From: an uncultured Bacilli bacterium
GTDB lineage: Bacteria > Bacillota_I > Bacilli_A > RF39 > UBA660
Length of the DNA: 64,000 nt
Assembly: GCA_947629315.1 (NCBI GenBank)
Contig: CANRDB010000004.1
Span: forward strand, 1 to 64,000
Direction: 5' to 3'
This document shows positions 29,013-38,543 of the stretch, piece after piece. The position numbers and the translations under genes are program-made. The notes below the pieces were generated by a model. It ran no database searches, was not told the DNA's origin, and saw nothing but the letters and a program-made list of their open reading frames with translations. Each line of letters starts with the position of its first letter. Position 1 is the stretch's first letter.

Positions 29013-29348
29013 ATGTCGAAAGAAGCCTTTAAGGAATTTGTGAAGAAGAATCCTAGTTTAGTGACACATGTGAATCAGGGGGAGATTTCTTGGCAAAAGT
29101 TCTATGAGATGTACGATTTATATGGGGAAGAACAGGAGATTTGGACTCCTTATATCACCCCTAAACGAGAAGATAAGGCGAAGACTGATTTCATGGATTA
29201 TTTTAAAAATATCAATTTAGATTCTGTTCAAGAGTCTATTGCTAGTGTCCAACGAGTATTAGGAGTATTAGGGGATTTAGTGGTCAATAAAGAAGTCGAC
29301 AATAAAGGCTATGAACCGAAACCAATCTATAAGCATTTTGATGACTAA
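29013..29348 (+). CDS. ylbD: YlbD-like protein (spore coat YlbD family)
   Basis: KEAFKEFVKKNPSLVTHVNQGEISWQKFYEMYDLYGEEQEIWTPY; upstream of ylbE-like and rsmD as in the Bacillus ylb cluster. Confidence 0.8.
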   Translation: MSKEAFKEFVKKNPSLVTHVNQGEISWQKFYEMYDLYGEEQEIWTPYITPKREDKAKTDFMDYFKNINLDSVQESIASVQRVLGVLGDLVVNKEVDNKGYEPKPIYKHFDD

Positions 29349-29569
29349 TGAATTATGATTTACAGATGAAATTAAAAGAGAATCCTCTGTATCAAAAATA
29401 CTTACGAGAACATTCTATTTGGTATAAAAAATTAATTCGTCATCCGGAACTTTTTTCACAGTTTCGAGAAGAAATGAGAACAGTCTATCAATTACGACCA
29501 ACGGATAAAATGAATAAAGCACTAGATGCTTTTGAATTTCTTTCCAATGTGATGAAGAGTATGGTATAA
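29348..29569 (+). CDS. ylbE: YlbE-like protein
   Basis: NPLYQKYLREHSIWYKKLIRHPELFSQFREEMRTVYQLRPTDKMNKALDAFEFLSNVM. Confidence 0.8.
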   Translation: MNYDLQMKLKENPLYQKYLREHSIWYKKLIRHPELFSQFREEMRTVYQLRPTDKMNKALDAFEFLSNVMKSMV

Positions 29570-29585
29570 TATTCTTGGTGATTCC

Positions 29586-30119
29586 ATGCGGGTAATTAGT
29601 GGGAAATATAAAGGTAAAAAATTAGAGGGATTTACCGTGGAAGGTACAAGACCAACGATGGACCGAGTAAAAGAATCTCTCTTTGGAATGATTCAAAGTC
29701 GATTGCGGGATGCGATTGTTTTAGATTTGTTTGCGGGGAGTGGAGCTCTTGGCATAGAAGCATTATCGGAGGGCGCCAAAGAAGCCTATTTCGTAGAATC
29801 AGGAAATCGTATTTTTTCAATTTTAAAGAACAATACCAAAGAAATTGCTAATTGTCATCTGTTTTTGAGTGATTATCAAGTAGCTTTACAACAGTTTCAA
29901 AGAGAACAACAGAAGTTTGACATCGTATTTTTAGATCCTCCTTATTCTCTTCATCTCATTACTCCTGTTCTTCAAAAGATAACGCCTCTATTAAAGAATC
30001 ATAGTTTACTAGTATGCGAGTGGGAAACGGAAAAAATAGAAGTAGATGCCCACTACCGATTATGGAAAGAAAAAAAATATGGAGAGAAACATATTTCCAT
30101 TTATGAATATTTGGTGTAA
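29586..30119 (+). CDS. rsmD: 16S rRNA (guanine(966)-N2)-methyltransferase
   Basis: MRVISGKYKGKKLEG..TRPTMDRVKESLFGMI, VLDLFAGSGALGIEALSEGA, FDIVFLDPPY. Confidence 0.95.
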   Translation: MRVISGKYKGKKLEGFTVEGTRPTMDRVKESLFGMIQSRLRDAIVLDLFAGSGALGIEALSEGAKEAYFVESGNRIFSILKNNTKEIANCHLFLSDYQVALQQFQREQQKFDIVFLDPPYSLHLITPVLQKITPLLKNHSLLVCEWETEKIEVDAHYRLWKEKKYGEKHISIYEYLV

Positions 30120-30185
30120 AAAGGAAAGGAGACTTTCTTTTTTTGATAGGTTTTGGTATAATGATTACATATGGTAGGTGGTTGT

Positions 30186-32258
30186 ATGAAGCAAAAAACA
30201 TATTGGTTTTTATTCTTTGTTCTTTTTCTACTTTCACCTTTAGTAGTAAAAGCAGACTATCAAGCAAGATTTGTTGCCACAGGTACTTGTAGTCTCAGTT
30301 CTTCTTCTACTGGCAATTGTGTTTATAAGGATACGAAATTTAAGTCTGTGGTAACAGGAGTTTACTGGTTGGACACAGGGGATGAAGTGACGGTTATTGA
30401 GAGTGTAAAACCAGTCGCTGCTCCTACCTCAGGAACTGGTAGTGAATGTAAGAGTACCTATTCTTACATTAGTACCGTTTACAAAAATGTAACCTATAAA
30501 GGATATGTATGTACCGATAATTTAAAGACAGTGAATTTAACTGATGAAGTCAAAAAGGAATTGTCAGATGCCGGATTTCCAGAGAGTTATTGGGAGTCTT
30601 TAGCGCTCTTAAAAGAGATGCATCCTACTTGGCATTTTGTAGCGATTCCAACGAATCTTCGTTTTAGTACAGTTGTCGATAATGAAGATTCTGGAAATAA
30701 GAGTCTCATTCAATCTACAAGTAGCAGTACGCAAGGATATCTTTCAACTGCAACAGGAAACTATAATTGGAATTCCGATACATTTACGGTTTATGATGGT
30801 TCTTCTTGGTATGCTGCTAATGATGAGACGATTGCTTACTATTTAGACCCGAGAAACTTTTTAGCGGATGCCTATATCTTTCAATTTGAATCTTTGTCCT
30901 ATACAGAGGGGGTTCAAACCGAAGGGGCCGTAAAAGCTCTACTAGGAAGTGCCTATATTAGTAAGTTTGCAGATTTATTTATGAAAGCGGCGATAGAAAC
31001 GGGAGTCAATCCTATCTATTTAGCGTCTTTATCTAGACAGGAAATGGGTTCTTCTAAAGAGGCTGGAATGGCTGTTAGTGGAGAACAATTTACCTATGAT
31101 GGAAAAAAATATAAAGGACTCTATAATTTCTATAATATTGGAGCAACTTCTGGTGTAGGTGGTTCAACGGCGCGTGGATTAGTTTACGCCAATGGGGGAG
31201 CAGATGGAAAAGATACTTCCTACGATAGACCATGGACTACCGAAGAAAAAGCCATTATTGGTGGAGCGAAATTTATCAATAATGGATATATTCGTTATGG
31301 TCAGAATACGAGTTATTTTCAAAAATGGAATACCGTCTACAATTATGCTAGTAAAAACGGGATAAAGGATGCTAAAAAGAATTATACGCATCAATATATG
31401 CAAAATATTCAAGCACCTAGTACGGAGGCTAGAACAACGTATCGTTCTTATCAAAATCTAGATGCCCTAGATGCTCCTTTTGTCTTCTATATTCCTGTCT
31501 ATGAAGATATGCCCGAAAAGACCTCTCTACCACCGACAGGAAATCCAAATAATCGATTAAAAAATATTCAAATAGATGGAAAAAATATAGAAGGATTTAG
31601 TTCTTCTACTTGGAATTATAAAATATATGTGGATTATCCTACAGAATCTATTAAATTAACTGCGAAGACAATCAATTCCGGAGCAACGGTTACAGGAACG
31701 GGAACAATTTCCCTACAAGTAGGAGATAATGTTTTGACGTTAAAAGTAAAAGCCCAAAATGGAGATGTTCAAAACTATCAAGTGACCGTAGTAAGAAGTG
31801 AAGATGATGGTTCTATCGTCTATCCAACGGTTGATGAAGTGTTGGATGAAGCCAAAGTAAGTCGTCATGAGGGATATATTGTTGGATTGACACAGACATC
31901 GAAAGTGACGGATTTTAAGACTTCTATTCAAAATGCTAGTCATACTGCTAAAGTCGTGATTACCAGTAATGGAAAAGAGAAAACAACAGGAGAGTTAAGA
32001 ACTGGCGATATCGTTTCTATTACGAGTGGCGAAGAAACCAAACAGTATGAGATTGTCCTATATGGAGATCCTAGTGGGGATGGAAGCATTACGATTCTTG
32101 ATTTATTAATGGTACAAAAAAATATCTTAAAGACTTCTACGTTAACGGGAGCTTATAAAGCCGCTGCGGATGTCAATAAAGATGGAAATGTGACGGTTTT
32201 GGACTTATTGATGGTACAAAGACATATATTAGGAACAACCATTATCAGTCAAAAATAG
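30186..32258 (+). CDS. Secreted glucosaminidase (autolysin-like) with cadherin-like beta-sandwich and C-terminal type I dockerin
   Basis: Signal peptide MKQKTYWFLFFVLFLLSPLVVKA; SLARQ..YLASLSRQEMGSS..YNFYNIGA glucosaminidase-type core; LKNIQIDGKNI... cadherin-like; dockerin GDPSGDGSITILDLLMVQKNIL ... ADVNKDGNVTVLDLLMVQRHIL. Confidence 0.85.
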   Translation: MKQKTYWFLFFVLFLLSPLVVKADYQARFVATGTCSLSSSSTGNCVYKDTKFKSVVTGVYWLDTGDEVTVIESVKPVAAPTSGTGSECKSTYSYISTVYKNVTYKGYVCTDNLKTVNLTDEVKKELSDAGFPESYWESLALLKEMHPTWHFVAIPTNLRFSTVVDNEDSGNKSLIQSTSSSTQGYLSTATGNYNWNSDTFTVYDGSSWYAANDETIAYYLDPRNFLADAYIFQFESLSYTEGVQTEGAVKALLGSAYISKFADLFMKAAIETGVNPIYLASLSRQEMGSSKEAGMAVSGEQFTYDGKKYKGLYNFYNIGATSGVGGSTARGLVYANGGADGKDTSYDRPWTTEEKAIIGGAKFINNGYIRYGQNTSYFQKWNTVYNYASKNGIKDAKKNYTHQYMQNIQAPSTEARTTYRSYQNLDALDAPFVFYIPVYEDMPEKTSLPPTGNPNNRLKNIQIDGKNIEGFSSSTWNYKIYVDYPTESIKLTAKTINSGATVTGTGTISLQVGDNVLTLKVKAQNGDVQNYQVTVVRSEDDGSIVYPTVDEVLDEAKVSRHEGYIVGLTQTSKVTDFKTSIQNASHTAKVVITSNGKEKTTGELRTGDIVSITSGEETKQYEIVLYGDPSGDGSITILDLLMVQKNILKTSTLTGAYKAAADVNKDGNVTVLDLLMVQRHILGTTIISQK

Positions 32259-32269
32259 GAGGAATAAAA

Positions 32270-33577
32270 GTGAAAATGAAAAAATTATGGATAGCAGTAT
32301 TATTCTTTGGACTTTTCTTTTTTCTAAAAAGTGATAGGGTATTTGCTGCCAGTGCGAAGATTACGGTATCTGGTTCTCCTAAAACCGTTGTCGTTGGGAA
32401 TAAAGTAACAGTCACGATTACCGTATCCTCTAGTAGTGCTTTAGGAAGTTGGTATTTCGATTTAAAATATGATACTGCGAAACTAAAATTAGTCAGTTCT
32501 AATCTAGAGACTAGTACTCGTTCTGCTGGTGTAGTTTCAAACGGTAGTACCAAGACCAAGAAATATACGGTGACCTTTACAGCTAAGTCTTCTGGTAGTG
32601 CGAAAGTATGGGTAGCCAATTCAGAAGTATATGGATACAATTTTAATGAAATGAGTTCTAGTGAGGGAAGTTATACGTTTAATGTCATTACGCAACAACA
32701 ATTAGAAGCGAGTTATTCTAAAAATAACTATCTTAAAAGTTTGACCGTCGATGGACAAGAATTCACTCCTAAATTTGATAAAAATACGTTAGAATATCAA
32801 TTAGAATTAGAAAACGATGTCGAAGCAATCACCATTCATGCAGAGGCAGAAGATAAGAAATCCAGTGTGAGTGGAGAGGGTACGAAGACCGTTGTTGAGG
32901 GAGACAATAAATTTACCATTCGTGTTACCGCGGAAAATGGAAGTGTCCGAAATTACGTGATTAATGCTCATGTGAAAGAGTTAAATCCTATCGAAATTAC
33001 GATTGATGGGGAAATCTATTCTGTCGTTCGAAAAACAGAGGGTATCTCTTCGTCATCGACGTTTTTAGAGACAACCACCTTTATTGATGGGGAAGAAGTT
33101 CCTGCCTATGAGTCTTCGATTACGCAATATCTTCTCATTGTTGTAAAAGATCAACAAGGAAATATTTTGTTTTATCGAGTAAATGAGGATGGTTCTTATA
33201 CTCGTTATGAAGAATTCTTATTTCATGGTATTACTTTATCTTCTTTAGAACCACCAACGATTCCAAGAGGATATTCAACGGAGAAAGAAATCGTGATTGA
33301 TGATCAAAAAATGATAGCATATGTTTCTAAACAGAATCCATATCCTATTATTTATGGAATGAATGTAGAAACAGGGGATGCGAATTGGTATTCCTATGAT
33401 GAAACAGAGGGAACGGTTCAGAAGTTTGAAAATACGAGAATTGAAGAGTTAACCGTTATTAACTCTAGATTGTTGTTACTAATCGTCTTACTAAGTGGAT
33501 CTAGTTTAGTGATTATGGTCTTCTTACTTATCTTATGTGCGAAAGTGAAAAAGAAGAGTGAACAGGAAATCAAGTAA
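32270..33577 (+). CDS. Membrane-anchored cohesin domain protein with cadherin-like beta-sandwich
   Basis: Signal peptide; ASAKITVSGSPKTVVVGNKVTVTITVSSSSALGSWYFDLKYDTAKLKLVSSN...YTVTFTAKSSGSAKVWV (cohesin-like); LKSLTVDGQEFTPKFDKNTLEYQLELENDVEAI; C-terminal TM plus KVKKKSEQEIK. Confidence 0.75.
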   Translation: MKMKKLWIAVLFFGLFFFLKSDRVFAASAKITVSGSPKTVVVGNKVTVTITVSSSSALGSWYFDLKYDTAKLKLVSSNLETSTRSAGVVSNGSTKTKKYTVTFTAKSSGSAKVWVANSEVYGYNFNEMSSSEGSYTFNVITQQQLEASYSKNNYLKSLTVDGQEFTPKFDKNTLEYQLELENDVEAITIHAEAEDKKSSVSGEGTKTVVEGDNKFTIRVTAENGSVRNYVINAHVKELNPIEITIDGEIYSVVRKTEGISSSSTFLETTTFIDGEEVPAYESSITQYLLIVVKDQQGNILFYRVNEDGSYTRYEEFLFHGITLSSLEPPTIPRGYSTEKEIVIDDQKMIAYVSKQNPYPIIYGMNVETGDANWYSYDETEGTVQKFENTRIEELTVINSRLLLLIVLLSGSSLVIMVFLLILCAKVKKKSEQEIK

Positions 33578-33640
33578 AGATTTCTTGTTTTTTCTTTTCT
33601 TAACCTTTAGGAACATGGTATAATGAGGTAGGAGTATATT

Positions 33641-35137
33641 ATGAAAAAGAATATTCAAGTGATACTGTATAGTATCTTTTTATCTATTTTATTTTTAGGA
33701 ATTGCTAGTAAATCATCCCCCCTTTATCCGATGAATGATTGGTTGGATGCGAATGCCTTTTTTACGGTTGGCAAAGGATGGATGCATGGACTGATTCCGT
33801 ACCGTGATTTATTTGAACAAAAAGGACCTCTTTTATATCTACTCTATGGGATAGGTTCTCTATGTTTTCCCCATAGTTTTTTTGGTATCTTTTTGTTAGA
33901 AGTACTAGCGATGACCATCAATTTATGGATGGTTTATCGCATCGTAAAACTCTATCACCAGGAACAGCGTTTTCCTTGGATTTCTATCTTGTTTGTGATG
34001 ATGATTGTCAGTATGAAAGCCTTTTTTCATGGAGGAAGTTGTGAGGAGTTTACCTTGCCATTCTTCCTTATGAGTCTCTATTCATTTCTTTGGTTATTAG
34101 AAGAAGAGCGATATAAAAACCATTATCCTAAAGTCTATTTCTTAAATGGATTGTTAACGGGAATTGTCTTTTGGATGAAATATAATTTATTAGGCTTTTG
34201 GATTGGCTTTTGGCTTGTCTTGGGATTGTTAAAAATTCGTCATCAAAAATTGCAAGACTTATGTTCTTCCTTCTTCTTTTATCTAATGGGTTTTGTACTG
34301 GTGGCGATTCCTATCATCCTCTATTTTGGAATAGTAGGAGCATTAGATGATTTATGGCAGGGATATTTTTACTTTAATATTTTTCTTTATCACGCACCTT
34401 CTATGGGAGAAACGACATGGTTAGAGAAACTAGGAATTATCTATTATCTTTTGACTGTCAATCTTCAAAAAGATTGGCTCTATACGATTTTCTATGGACT
34501 TGGTATTTGGTATATTGTAAGATATTTTAAAAAAGGAAATCCTACGAAATGGGCCATTGTTCTTTTGTTTTTCTGTTTTTATTTTTTTGCCTATCTAGGT
34601 TGTGTCAATTATCCTTATTACTTTTTAATCATGAGTCCTTTTACTATCTTTGGTTTACTATGGGTCAGTCAATATCTACAGGACTATCACTTAGAAAAGA
34701 AAGTGTTTTTACCAGTCCTCCTTGTTCTAGCATGGCTATTTGTCTATGCTCATAATCAAAATATATCATTTCTATCCTATGCAAAAGAGTCGTTAGCGCA
34801 ATATCGATTCGCCGAGATAATTAATCAGTATCCAGACTCCAAAATTCTTTACTATGGAGGAATCGATGCGGGATTTTATTTGAGTAGTAATCGCTTGCCA
34901 AGTGAGCGCTATTTTCAAAGAATTAATGTCAGTTATGATGCCTATCCAGAAAATATGGATGGTCAAATCAAGGCCATTCAAGAAAAAAGGATTGATTTTG
35001 TCATTCTAGAGGTCGAAAATCGCTATGTCCCTTATTTAGAAGAGAACTATCTTTTGTTAGAAAAACAAGAACAGTACTATACGGAATACCCTCGGACATA
35101 TGCCCTATATGGATTACGAGAACTAGTTGAAAGATAA
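33641..35137 (+). CDS. Multi-TM glycosyltransferase (GT-C/family 39-like)
   Basis: Multiple TMs, NDWLDANAFFTVGKGWMHGLIPYRDLFEQKGPLLYLLYGIG typical of GT-C/PMT-like enzymes. Confidence 0.7.
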   Translation: MKKNIQVILYSIFLSILFLGIASKSSPLYPMNDWLDANAFFTVGKGWMHGLIPYRDLFEQKGPLLYLLYGIGSLCFPHSFFGIFLLEVLAMTINLWMVYRIVKLYHQEQRFPWISILFVMMIVSMKAFFHGGSCEEFTLPFFLMSLYSFLWLLEEERYKNHYPKVYFLNGLLTGIVFWMKYNLLGFWIGFWLVLGLLKIRHQKLQDLCSSFFFYLMGFVLVAIPIILYFGIVGALDDLWQGYFYFNIFLYHAPSMGETTWLEKLGIIYYLLTVNLQKDWLYTIFYGLGIWYIVRYFKKGNPTKWAIVLLFFCFYFFAYLGCVNYPYYFLIMSPFTIFGLLWVSQYLQDYHLEKKVFLPVLLVLAWLFVYAHNQNISFLSYAKESLAQYRFAEIINQYPDSKILYYGGIDAGFYLSSNRLPSERYFQRINVSYDAYPENMDGQIKAIQEKRIDFVILEVENRYVPYLEENYLLLEKQEQYYTEYPRTYALYGLRELVER

Positions 35138-35204
35138 TGGAAAAGATGCTATACTTTTTGATAGAAAGTGTGAGAAAAAATAAGTAGAAAAAGAGGTTAA
35201 ACGA

Positions 35205-36146
35205 ATGAAAAAAGAATTAATATCATTAGTCGTTCCTTGTTTTAATGAGGAGGAAAATATTCCTCTCTTTTATCAAGAGACAGAAAAAATTATGAAGAGT
35301 ATGAACATGGTTTCGTTTGAGATGATTTTTGTCAATGATGGGTCAAAAGATCATTCTCTATTGGAGATGAAAAAACTAAGAAAACAAGATAAGAGAGTTC
35401 GCTATATTTCTTTTTCACGAAACTTTGGAAAAGAAGCTGCTATGCTCGCTGGACTACAGTATGCCAAAGGAGATTATGTAGCGATTATGGATGTGGATTT
35501 ACAAGATCCGCCTAGTCTAATTCCCGAGATGTATCGTGCGATTATGGAAGAGGGGTATGACTGTGTTGCTGCTAAAAGTGTAAGCCGTCATGGGTATTCT
35601 TTTTTCCGAAAATTATTTACTGGTTGGTTTTATAAAATTATTGCCAAAATATCGAATGTCGAAATGGTAGCGGGTGCTAGAGATTTCCGCCTTATGAAGC
35701 GAAAAATGGTAGATGCTATCATTGAGACACAGGAATATAATCGATATTCCAAAGGATTGTTTAGTTTTGTCGGATTCGATACGAAATGGATAGAGTTTGA
35801 AAATCAAGAACGGGCAGCAGGAACTTCTAAATTTAATTTTCCCAAACTATTTTCTTATGCCATAGAGGGAATTGTTGCTTTTTCAACGACTCCTCTTATG
35901 ATATCTGCTATCTTTGGTATATTATTCTGCTTTATTGCTTTTGTTGCGATTATTGTCATTATAGTAAAAACATTGATATGGGGAGATCCAGTTGCGGGAT
36001 GGCCCTCTATGGTGTGTATCCTATTTTTCTTAAGTGGCATCCAACTTTTTTGTACCGGAATCATGGGAGAATATCTTGCGAAGACGTATTTAGAGACGAA
36101 AAAGCGTCCCATCTATATTGTGAAAGAAACTGAGGACGATTGCTGA
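35205..36146 (+). CDS. Family 2 glycosyltransferase (GtrB/polyprenyl-phosphate hexosyltransferase-like) with two C-terminal TMs
   Basis: LVVPCFNEEENIPLFYQE, FVNDGSKDHSL, YVAIMDVDLQDPPSLIPEM, GARDFRLMKRKMVDAI. Confidence 0.9.
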   Translation: MKKELISLVVPCFNEEENIPLFYQETEKIMKSMNMVSFEMIFVNDGSKDHSLLEMKKLRKQDKRVRYISFSRNFGKEAAMLAGLQYAKGDYVAIMDVDLQDPPSLIPEMYRAIMEEGYDCVAAKSVSRHGYSFFRKLFTGWFYKIIAKISNVEMVAGARDFRLMKRKMVDAIIETQEYNRYSKGLFSFVGFDTKWIEFENQERAAGTSKFNFPKLFSYAIEGIVAFSTTPLMISAIFGILFCFIAFVAIIVIIVKTLIWGDPVAGWPSMVCILFFLSGIQLFCTGIMGEYLAKTYLETKKRPIYIVKETEDDC

Positions 36147-36206
36147 TTCATTGACAAAATAAGAAAAATTATGTAGAATGGATTTGTTACATTGTGAGGG
36201 ATTACC

Positions 36207-36785
36207 TTGAAAAGGAAAAAAAATAAACAAACGGAATATCAAAAAGAAAAAAGTAAAAAGAAGTGGGAACATTATCGATGGGTAGCCAAATTAACGGGGT
36301 TAGCTTTCGCAATTTCTTTTTCGTTTTCCTTTTTTTCAGAAGTGGCTTTAAAAAAAGCAAGTCTTTGTCTTAGTATGACGATTGTATTGCTCTTTGTTTT
36401 GATAGGTGTCTTATTTGACATGGTAGGAATGGCAGTAGCAACCGCCGATGAAGCACCTTTTCATTCGATGAGTTCTCGTAAAATTAAATCGGCTAAAGTA
36501 GCGGTTTCCTTAAAAAGGAACGCTAATAAAGTATCTTCGTTTTGTCAGGATGTCATAGGAGACATTTGTGGAATTATCTCCGGTTCAGCCGGAGTAGTGA
36601 TTGCTACTTCGGTAGCATCGATGTGGGATATTTCGTTATTGGTATCGTCTCTTTTTACGACTGCTACCATTGCGGCCTTGACGATTGGGGGAAAGGCCTT
36701 GGAAAAAACGATAGCCATTCAAAAGAGTAATGAGATTTTACACCAGTTTGCGAAAATACTGAGTATCTTTTATATAGGAAAGTAG
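36207..36785 (+). CDS. Membrane protein, DUF21/CNNM-TM-like
   Basis: FFSEVALKKASLCLSMTIVLLFVLIGVLFDMVGMAVATADEAPFHSMSSRKI...; TTG start. Confidence 0.5.
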   Translation: MKRKKNKQTEYQKEKSKKKWEHYRWVAKLTGLAFAISFSFSFFSEVALKKASLCLSMTIVLLFVLIGVLFDMVGMAVATADEAPFHSMSSRKIKSAKVAVSLKRNANKVSSFCQDVIGDICGIISGSAGVVIATSVASMWDISLLVSSLFTTATIAALTIGGKALEKTIAIQKSNEILHQFAKILSIFYIGK

Positions 36786-36792
36786 GGATAGC

Positions 36793-37581
36793 TTGAAAAA
36801 ATTTATATATAATATCAAGAAGTACTATAAATATGCTATTTATTCTGCGAAAGCAGAATTGAAAAGTGAAGTGGCAGATTCCTATTTAAATTGGCTTTGG
36901 TGGGTAATTGAACCATTCAGTTTTATGCTCATTTATACGTTTATCTTTGGTACGGTATTTTCCAATGATGAAAAGTATTTTGCTTCTTTTGTATTTTTAG
37001 GATTATTAGCTTGGGAATTTTTTAATCGAATGATTAATGGTAGTGTGAAATTGATTATCAGTAATCGCGATTTAGTTACGAAAGTCTATATTCCTAAATA
37101 TATTTTATTATTATCGAAATCATTCACTTATCTATTTAAAATGGGAATCTCCCTTATGATTTTAGTTCCTCTTATGATTTATCAAGGAGTACCTTTTACT
37201 TGGTATATGTTATTATGTATTCCTATTTTTATCGTATTATATATTTTAACATTTGGTATTGGGATGATTCTCATGCATTTTGGTGTTACCCTAAATGACT
37301 TAGGAAATTTAACGAATATTGGACTGAAAATGGTATTTTATCTATCCGGTGTTTTCTATAACATTCAAAAAAGATTGAAGAAGAAACCAACTTTATCGTT
37401 CTATTTATTGCGTGTTAATCCAATTGCTTTTTGTATGAATGAACTTAGAAAAGTATTTTTATATCAAAAACTTCCTAGTGTGGAAGGGTTACTGGTATGG
37501 TTAGGAATTGGACTTGTGCTATGTGCTATCGGAATCCATGTCATTCATAAAAACGAAAATAGTTATGCGAAGGTGATTTAA
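36793..37581 (+). CDS. ABC-2 type polysaccharide/teichoic acid export permease (TagG-like)
   Basis: LKSEVADSYLNWLWWVIEPFSFMLIYTFIFGTVF; followed by TagH-like ATPase. Confidence 0.85.
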   Translation: MKKFIYNIKKYYKYAIYSAKAELKSEVADSYLNWLWWVIEPFSFMLIYTFIFGTVFSNDEKYFASFVFLGLLAWEFFNRMINGSVKLIISNRDLVTKVYIPKYILLLSKSFTYLFKMGISLMILVPLMIYQGVPFTWYMLLCIPIFIVLYILTFGIGMILMHFGVTLNDLGNLTNIGLKMVFYLSGVFYNIQKRLKKKPTLSFYLLRVNPIAFCMNELRKVFLYQKLPSVEGLLVWLGIGLVLCAIGIHVIHKNENSYAKVI

Positions 37582-38372
37582 TGAGAGCGATGAAAAAGAA
37601 AACAGAAAGTACAAAATCAGAATCCAAAAAGAGAATTGCCCTTACTGTTCAGGATTTACATATTACCTATCGTGGTTTAAAAAAGACTTCGATTCGGGCA
37701 ATATGGACGAAGTTAGGTTCTCGTGTGGAACGCTTTCATGCTTTAAAGGGTGTTAGTTTCGAGTTAGAGGAAGGGAAAATACTAGGTATTGTCGGTAAGA
37801 ATGGTTCTGGTAAATCGACGATGTTACGGGCGATTGCTGGTATCTTTTCTCCTGATAAAGGATTTATCGATTTACATGGCAATACGATTTCTCTTCTATC
37901 TATCGGTGTTGGTTTTAATAAAAAATTAACTGGTAAAGAAAATATCTATCTATCTGGTATGCTTCTTGGATTTTCAGAAGAGGAAATTCGCGCTAAGGAA
38001 AAAGAGATTATCACTTTTGCGGATATTGGAGATTTTATCGACCGACCAGTAAAGACGTATTCTTCTGGTATGTATTCGAAATTAGCGTTTGCGATTACCG
38101 CTATTTTAGAGACCGATATCATTTTAATTGATGAAGTATTGAGTGTAGGAGATGCTCAATTTAAAGAGAAGAGTTATAATAAGATGAAAGAACTCATCTC
38201 CGATGAACATAGAACCGTTCTTATCGTTTCTCATAGTCTCGATACGATTGCTTCTCTTTGTGATATTGTGTTATGGCTGAATGATGGAGATTTGATGGAG
38301 CTAGGACCAGTAGATGAGGTTTTACCGAAGTATAAAGAGTTTATGGCTAATATGACAAATGCTAAAAAATAG
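37581..38372 (+). CDS. ABC transporter ATP-binding protein, polysaccharide/teichoic acid export (TagH-like)
   Basis: Walker A GIVGKNGSGKSTMLRAIAG, signature YSSGMYSKLAFAI, Walker B IILIDEVLSVGDAQF. Confidence 0.92.
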   Translation: MRAMKKKTESTKSESKKRIALTVQDLHITYRGLKKTSIRAIWTKLGSRVERFHALKGVSFELEEGKILGIVGKNGSGKSTMLRAIAGIFSPDKGFIDLHGNTISLLSIGVGFNKKLTGKENIYLSGMLLGFSEEEIRAKEKEIITFADIGDFIDRPVKTYSSGMYSKLAFAITAILETDIILIDEVLSVGDAQFKEKSYNKMKELISDEHRTVLIVSHSLDTIASLCDIVLWLNDGDLMELGPVDEVLPKYKEFMANMTNAKK

Positions 38373-38396
38373 GTTGTGTAAAGCAACCTATTTTTC
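38371..38396 (+). terminator. Terminator of export operon
   Basis: TAGGTTG-tgtaaag-CAACCTA-TTTTT. Confidence 0.8.
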
Positions 38397-38543
38397 ATGA
38401 AAAATGATTTCTAGGAGTGACAACTTGACACCAATTTGTGTAAAATATGTAAAATAATGAAGTTTTTGTTGGAAACTACTACTTTTTTGCTATAATTAAG
38501 GTAGAGAGTAGCGGAAAGCTACTAGACAATTTGAGGTGAAGAT

